The translations under genes were made by a program, and so were the position numbers. This document shows positions 7,369-10,253 of a stretch of DNA of 10,253 bases, in pieces (position 1 is the first letter of the stretch; the number at the start of each line of letters is the position of its first letter). The notes below the pieces were generated by a model. The model had not been told where the DNA came from and searched no databases. It saw only the letters and a list, made by a program, of their open reading frames with translations. Source of the DNA: Chitinophagales bacterium (GTDB lineage: Bacteria > Bacteroidota > Bacteroidia > Chitinophagales > Saprospiraceae). The stretch covers positions 1-10,253 of the forward strand of contig JAAFHQ010000145.1 of NCBI GenBank assembly GCA_013298445.1, written 5' to 3'.

Positions 7369-9246
7369 ATGCAAAAGCGCAAAATCTTCAAAATTGGCAT
7401 TGCCATGGCGGGTGCCGTTTCTGCCGGTGCCTACACTGCCGGAGTAATTGATTACCTGCTAGAAACCCTTGAAAAATGGGATCGCGCCAAAAAACTCAAC
7501 GAAGAAGTAGGAGAGGAGAGCCCCATGTACGACTTTTCGGTGCCCATGCACGATGTGGTCATTGAAGTCATCGGGGGCGCATCAGCTGGGGGGATGACGG
7601 CAGCTATAGCGGCTTTGGCCATGTTTGAAGGTATCAAACCCATCAACGAATACAATCCGGAGAAAAAGCACAATAAATTGTACGACTCCTGGGTCAACCT
7701 CAATGACGCACAAGGTTTACCCACCATTGAGCAGCTATTACAAACCGGAGACATTCTGGCCAACAATGAGGTACAATCCCTGCTCAATTCTGACCCCATC
7801 GACGCTATTGCCGACAACGCTGGCATCCTGTCTCAAATCCAGGATTTACCCGAATACATCTCAGCCAATTTACAGATCATCCTGACGATCACAAGCCTGC
7901 GGGGAGTACCCGTGGCCGTCAACTTTTTTGATACCAAAGTCCGGGAAGAACTCAAAAAACTGGAGCAGGAAGGAGCCAAAGATGTGTTCGGGGTATCAGA
8001 CGCCAAGTACCAGCCTGCTCACCGCATGTATGTGCACAAGGGCATCGCCCATTTTATGGTGAGCCGCACCCCGGGGCAGTATCGGCCTTCCCATGTAGTT
8101 CCATTCCAACCCGAGGAGGAAAATGACCGGAAACTGTTGTTGGAATGCGCCAAAGCAACTGGGGCATTCCCGTTGGGTTTGAGAGCACGGTCCCTGGACA
8201 ACATCAAATTGGATTACATCAAGGCGATGGTTTACCGCATGTTTGGTTTGCACAAAAATCCCAAGTTGGAGCAAGCCATTGAAATTACGGCAGAAAGTGA
8301 CCCCTTTAGTTTGGTTGCAGTAGATGGCGGAACCATCAACAACGAACCTTTTGGGGAAATCATTGAAGCGGTGGAAGAGAAATGCCAGGCCGAGGGGAAC
8401 CCTTATGCGATCATTATGATCGATCCTTTCCCCAATTTTGCGGAAGACAAAACCAAAAAATACAAAAAACCTACCTCTTTACTCGATTTGATTCCCAATA
8501 TTTTTGGGGCCATTCGGGCTCAGGCGATGGTGAAAGAAACGGATTTGATGCGTGGTTTGTCTGGTGATGGTACCCGTCGGATGATTTTCCCTAAAAAGAA
8601 TGACGATCCTTATCCCATTGCTTGTGGTGCATTGGATGGATTTGGCGGCTTTTTTAGCCGGGAATTTCGGGAGCATGATTTTCATCTGGGGCGTTACAAT
8701 TGTCAAAAGTTTTTGCGCAAACATTTCACCATTTCATTGGATAAATTGGAAACTGCCAAGGTTTTCAGTGATTGGAAAAGTGATGGCCATGACCCTCGGC
8801 ATGAGCGTTTTTTTGTGCCCAATGACCTGGGAGGGCCTGGTTTTTACCCCATCATCCCGGATATGGGTATCGCCAATATGGCCAGGAGTGAGTACCACGA
8901 GGCTTACCTGCCCGAACCAGTCAAGCTGAAAATTCGGCCAAGCGAGATTTTTAAATTGGACACCTTACTCGGTTTGCGCTTTAAAACGGTGCTGGATTAT
9001 ATTTTTGCGTTAAACACAGCTCCTGACGACCATTACAATAAGCCTGTTCACCAAGATGTTGACCATTTGATGCGGCAATATTATGGTGAAAAGGAAAAAA
9101 AGGCCAACCAGCCTTCTTTTTTGAAAAGAGTTTTTCTCTGGGCCTGGCGGACTTTCCTGACGCGGATTTTAGGCAAAAATATTGCTAAACGGGCGATCAA
9201 GATTATTCTGTTGGATTTTAGGGAAAGGGATATGTTGGAGATGTGA
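7369..9246 (+). CDS. Large patatin-like phospholipase
   Basis: Probable lipid acyl hydrolase of the patatin fold, using a Ser-Asp catalytic dyad. In this 625-residue protein the glycine-rich oxyanion segment is IAMAGAVSAGAYTAGV (residues 11-26). The nucleophile is Ser72 in GGASAGGM (G-x-S-x-G), and the catalytic Asp is Asp319 in VAVDGGTINNEPFGE (D-G-G). AKATGAFPLGL (261-271) corresponds to the conserved helix before the Asp strand. The patatin core thus spans about residues 7-330, and nearly 300 further residues have no recognised domain. The C terminus, from FLKRVFLWAWRTFL onward, is rich in Lys/Arg and aromatic or aliphatic residues and could form a membrane-binding amphipathic helix. There is no signal peptide. 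ATG 7369 is chosen over an adjacent in-frame TTG at 7366. The substrate is not known; there is no phage or secretion context. Confidence 0.92.
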   Translation: MQKRKIFKIGIAMAGAVSAGAYTAGVIDYLLETLEKWDRAKKLNEEVGEESPMYDFSVPMHDVVIEVIGGASAGGMTAAIAALAMFEGIKPINEYNPEKKHNKLYDSWVNLNDAQGLPTIEQLLQTGDILANNEVQSLLNSDPIDAIADNAGILSQIQDLPEYISANLQIILTITSLRGVPVAVNFFDTKVREELKKLEQEGAKDVFGVSDAKYQPAHRMYVHKGIAHFMVSRTPGQYRPSHVVPFQPEEENDRKLLLECAKATGAFPLGLRARSLDNIKLDYIKAMVYRMFGLHKNPKLEQAIEITAESDPFSLVAVDGGTINNEPFGEIIEAVEEKCQAEGNPYAIIMIDPFPNFAEDKTKKYKKPTSLLDLIPNIFGAIRAQAMVKETDLMRGLSGDGTRRMIFPKKNDDPYPIACGALDGFGGFFSREFREHDFHLGRYNCQKFLRKHFTISLDKLETAKVFSDWKSDGHDPRHERFFVPNDLGGPGFYPIIPDMGIANMARSEYHEAYLPEPVKLKIRPSEIFKLDTLLGLRFKTVLDYIFALNTAPDDHYNKPVHQDVDHLMRQYYGEKEKKANQPSFLKRVFLWAWRTFLTRILGKNIAKRAIKIILLDFRERDMLEM

Positions 9247-9273
9247 GGGATTGGGTTCTCTTTCTGAAATCGT

Positions 9274-9331
9274 GCATACTTGACCTTTTCGAAAGTCTGA
9301 AACTTTCGAAAAGGGGGTGCCAAAATGGTGC
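9274..9331 (+). repeat. REP-like palindrome, copy 1
   Basis: The stem CCTTTTCGAAAGT (9284-9296) pairs exactly with ACTTTCGAAAAGG (9302-9314) around the loop CTGAA (9297-9301). It is preceded by GCATACTTGA (9274-9283) and followed by a G run and the near-direct repeat GGTGCC-AAAAT-GGTGC (9316-9331). It lies 27 nt behind the patatin stop codon and could also act as that gene's terminator hairpin. Confidence 0.9.
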
Positions 9332-9346
9332 ATAAAGCTCAAATCT

Positions 9347-9383
9347 AAGTATGCCTTTTCGAAAGTTTCAGACTTTCGAAAAG
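9347..9383 (-). repeat. REP-like palindrome, copy 2, inverted relative to copies 1 and 3
   Basis: The stem CTTTTCGAAAGT (9355-9366) pairs with ACTTTCGAAAAG (9372-9383) around the loop TTCAG (9367-9371). This loop is the reverse complement of the CTGAA loop in copies 1 and 3, so this copy points the other way. Its flank AAGTATGC (9347-9354) is the complement of the GCATACTT that precedes copies 1 and 3. Here, read in the loop orientation, the flank sits on the 3' side of the hairpin instead of the 5' side. The GGTGCC tail is absent. Confidence 0.88.
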
Positions 9384-9412
9384 CTCTTTAGCGTACGATG
9401 TTCAAGGAAAAA

Positions 9413-10081
9413 CTACCCATCTATTTCTAAATCTGCCTCTCGATTATGAGCAGTTATGAATCCTTCTTTTCCGCCATAATATGCCAAGACTTCATCCCGC
9501 AATAGAAGTGTTGGCTGGCTAGAAAGCATACTTAAATAAGAAGAGTGTGGCCATTTTGATGGATGATCTGTGAAATGATGATGGACCGGGTTATGATGGA
9601 TGTAGTGGATTACTTTTGAATAATATGACTCATCCAATATGATTTTTCGCTTAAAATTACTTACAAATAAACTGCCAGTACGGTTCTGTTGGAGATTAAA
9701 AGCTTGGGTATACGCACTAAAAAAATTGCCAAATTGTTTGCTTAGCAACGTTGTAAGGTATTCATCTTGCAAAAAGGTCCCAGAATAATTGGTGTTTAAG
9801 ATTTGATGTTTTTTGGTAACAACCCGACCTTTTTTAGGTGATTTTATCAGCCGAAAATTCTGCCAAAGAATATCACTTGGCTTTATTCGAACTAAAAAGT
9901 GAAAATGATTTGGCATTAAAGCATAAGCGAATGTATCCGCAACAGGTGAAATGAATTCGGCATATTTTTTCAAAAAATAAACGTAGTTGCCTTCGCTTTC
10001 AAAGATGTTTTCGAATCCATTGGCATGATTGTAAATATGGTAGGTGTTACCCGAGGAAAGTGGGATTTCATTGTTTACCAT
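9413..10081 (-). CDS. REP-associated-type Y1 (HUH) transposase
   Basis: Single-strand DNA transposase of the IS200-like Y1 superfamily (Pfam Y1_Tnp), 222 residues. It opens with NTYHIYNHANGFENIFES (residues 12-29), the usual first strand region of this group. The HUH metal motif is His59-Phe-His61 in MPNHFHFLV (residues 56-64). The likely catalytic tyrosine is Tyr160 in YIHHNPVHHHF (160-170), where relatives carry YIHLNP or YIHYNP. FKRKIILDE (143-151) and WPHSSY (177-182) also match the group. It looks intact, with no frameshift. The DNA is visibly richer in A and T than the patatin gene beside it, as expected of transferred DNA. It stands alone between REP-like hairpins, without tnpB or other cargo. 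IS200 proper is shorter (about 150 residues), so a RAYT-like subgroup is the better reading. ATG 10081 is preceded by a promoter-like AT-rich segment. Confidence 0.9.
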   Translation of the reverse strand: MVNNEIPLSSGNTYHIYNHANGFENIFESEGNYVYFLKKYAEFISPVADTFAYALMPNHFHFLVRIKPSDILWQNFRLIKSPKKGRVVTKKHQILNTNYSGTFLQDEYLTTLLSKQFGNFFSAYTQAFNLQQNRTGSLFVSNFKRKIILDESYYSKVIHYIHHNPVHHHFTDHPSKWPHSSYLSMLSSQPTLLLRDEVLAYYGGKEGFITAHNREADLEIDG

Positions 10082-10091
10082 GATTGACTTG

Positions 10092-10142
10092 TATTGTTTG
10101 TATTTGTGTAAAAATATAAAATTTTGACCAATACAAACAATA
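10092..10142. repeat. 13-bp inverted repeat around the transposase promoter region
   Basis: TATTGTTTGTATT (10092-10104) is the exact reverse complement of AATACAAACAATA (10130-10142). The 25-nt spacer (10105-10129) is almost pure A/T and contains the candidate -7 box of the transposase gene. The arms lie 10 to 61 nt upstream of the transposase ATG. The layout could be an operator bound by a dimer, or a hairpin in the 5' leader; this is inference. Confidence 0.8.
10109..10137 (-). promoter_or_regulatory. Possible promoter of the Y1 transposase gene
   Basis: On the minus strand TTTG (10137-10134) is followed after 17 nt by TATTTTTA (10116-10109), one base off the Bacteroidota pattern TAnnTTTG. 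The -7 box is about 28 nt upstream of the transposase ATG and lies in the loop of the 13-bp inverted repeat, while the TTTG lies in its right arm. The composition is very AT-rich, so chance matches are likely. Confidence 0.35.
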
Positions 10143-10169
10143 AGTGTTGCGTGTTGAGCCGAAAATCCT

Positions 10170-10226
10170 GCATACTTGACCTTTTCGAAAGTCTGAAACT
10201 TTCGAAAAGGGGTGCCAAAATGGTGC
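10170..10226 (+). repeat. REP-like palindrome, copy 3
   Basis: This copy has the same orientation as copy 1 and is nearly identical to it. GCATACTTGA (10170-10179) comes first, then stem CCTTTTCGAAAGT (10180-10192), loop CTGAA (10193-10197), stem ACTTTCGAAAAGG (10198-10210) and GGTGCC-AAAAT-GGTGC (10211-10226). It lacks one G relative to copy 1. Weaker similarity extends upstream (GAAAATCCT at 10161 against GAAATCGT at 9266). It lies 88 nt upstream of the transposase start codon. Confidence 0.9.
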
Positions 10227-10253
10227 CTTTAGTGCAACAAAACTAAACATATC

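Larger units (their letters stand above)
9274..10226 (-). mobile_element. Candidate REP/RAYT unit: Y1 transposase gene flanked by palindromic repeats
   Basis: A Y1-type transposase gene on the minus strand (9413-10081) lies between copies of one palindromic repeat. Two are on its 3' side (9274-9331 and, inverted, 9347-9383). One is on its 5' side (10170-10226). The outer copies are direct repeats over about 57 bp, differing only in the length of one G run (five versus four). This layout, a RAYT-like gene bracketed by hairpins in both orientations, is that of REP-associated transposases. No target duplication could be recognised, so the true ends are uncertain and the limits given are those of the repeats. 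Confidence 0.75.

Noticed and set aside
8382..8929. Small plus and minus frames inside the patatin gene
   Set aside because: They are shadows of the 625-codon frame, whose motifs continue across this part.
9274..10226. CRISPR-like array
   Set aside because: Only three repeats with very unequal spacing and mixed orientation, and a transposase gene between them; palindromic REP-type repeats explain it better.
10068..10250. Minus-strand frame of 60 codons upstream of the transposase
   Set aside because: It runs through REP-like copy 3 and the AT-rich promoter segment and overlaps the transposase start; the translation looks random.

Overview
The window reads as chromosomal DNA of a member of the Bacteroidota, probably of the Saprospiria type (for example Haliscomenobacter- or Lewinella-like; the rank below phylum is inference). 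The reasons are a DUF5683 gene directly behind parAB, protein sequences typical of that phylum, no clear Shine-Dalgarno sites, and promoter-like TTG / TAnnTTTG words in place of sigma70 boxes.

Layout: (1) 1-1763, minus strand: ppk1 (polyphosphate kinase 1), whose 3' end lies beyond the window. (2) 1946-3727, plus: sppA, a membrane-anchored signal peptide peptidase, divergent from ppk1. (3) 3968-4660, plus: a UPF0173-type metallo-beta-lactamase-fold hydrolase. (4) 4749-6500, plus: parA-parB, the chromosome-segregation pair, 12 nt apart. (5) 6683-7279, plus: an exported DUF5683 protein. (6) 7369-9246, plus: a large patatin-like phospholipase with intact catalytic motifs. (7) 9274-10226: a Y1 (HUH) REP-associated-type transposase gene on the minus strand, flanked by three copies of a palindromic repeat. 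This is a candidate REP/RAYT unit and the only clearly mobile piece in the window.

The protein-coding content is mostly housekeeping: polyphosphate synthesis, membrane protein turnover, chromosome partitioning and lipid hydrolysis. What stands out is the DNA between the genes. Behind sppA, in front of parA, behind parB and in front of the patatin gene, the spacer is largely occupied by a long inverted repeat built from short repeated words. Each spacer uses a different word set (CACAGAGG/CACAAAGG; TTGAGAAG; GCCAGAGG..TTAGATAAG; GCTAAT/TTAGC). The spacer behind the patatin gene holds the REP-like hairpins (CTTTTCGAAAG) that also flank the transposase. The REP/RAYT unit and this run of hairpin-filled spacers are the best candidates for something under-described here.

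No rRNA, tRNA, CRISPR array, riboswitch or canonical parS site was seen.
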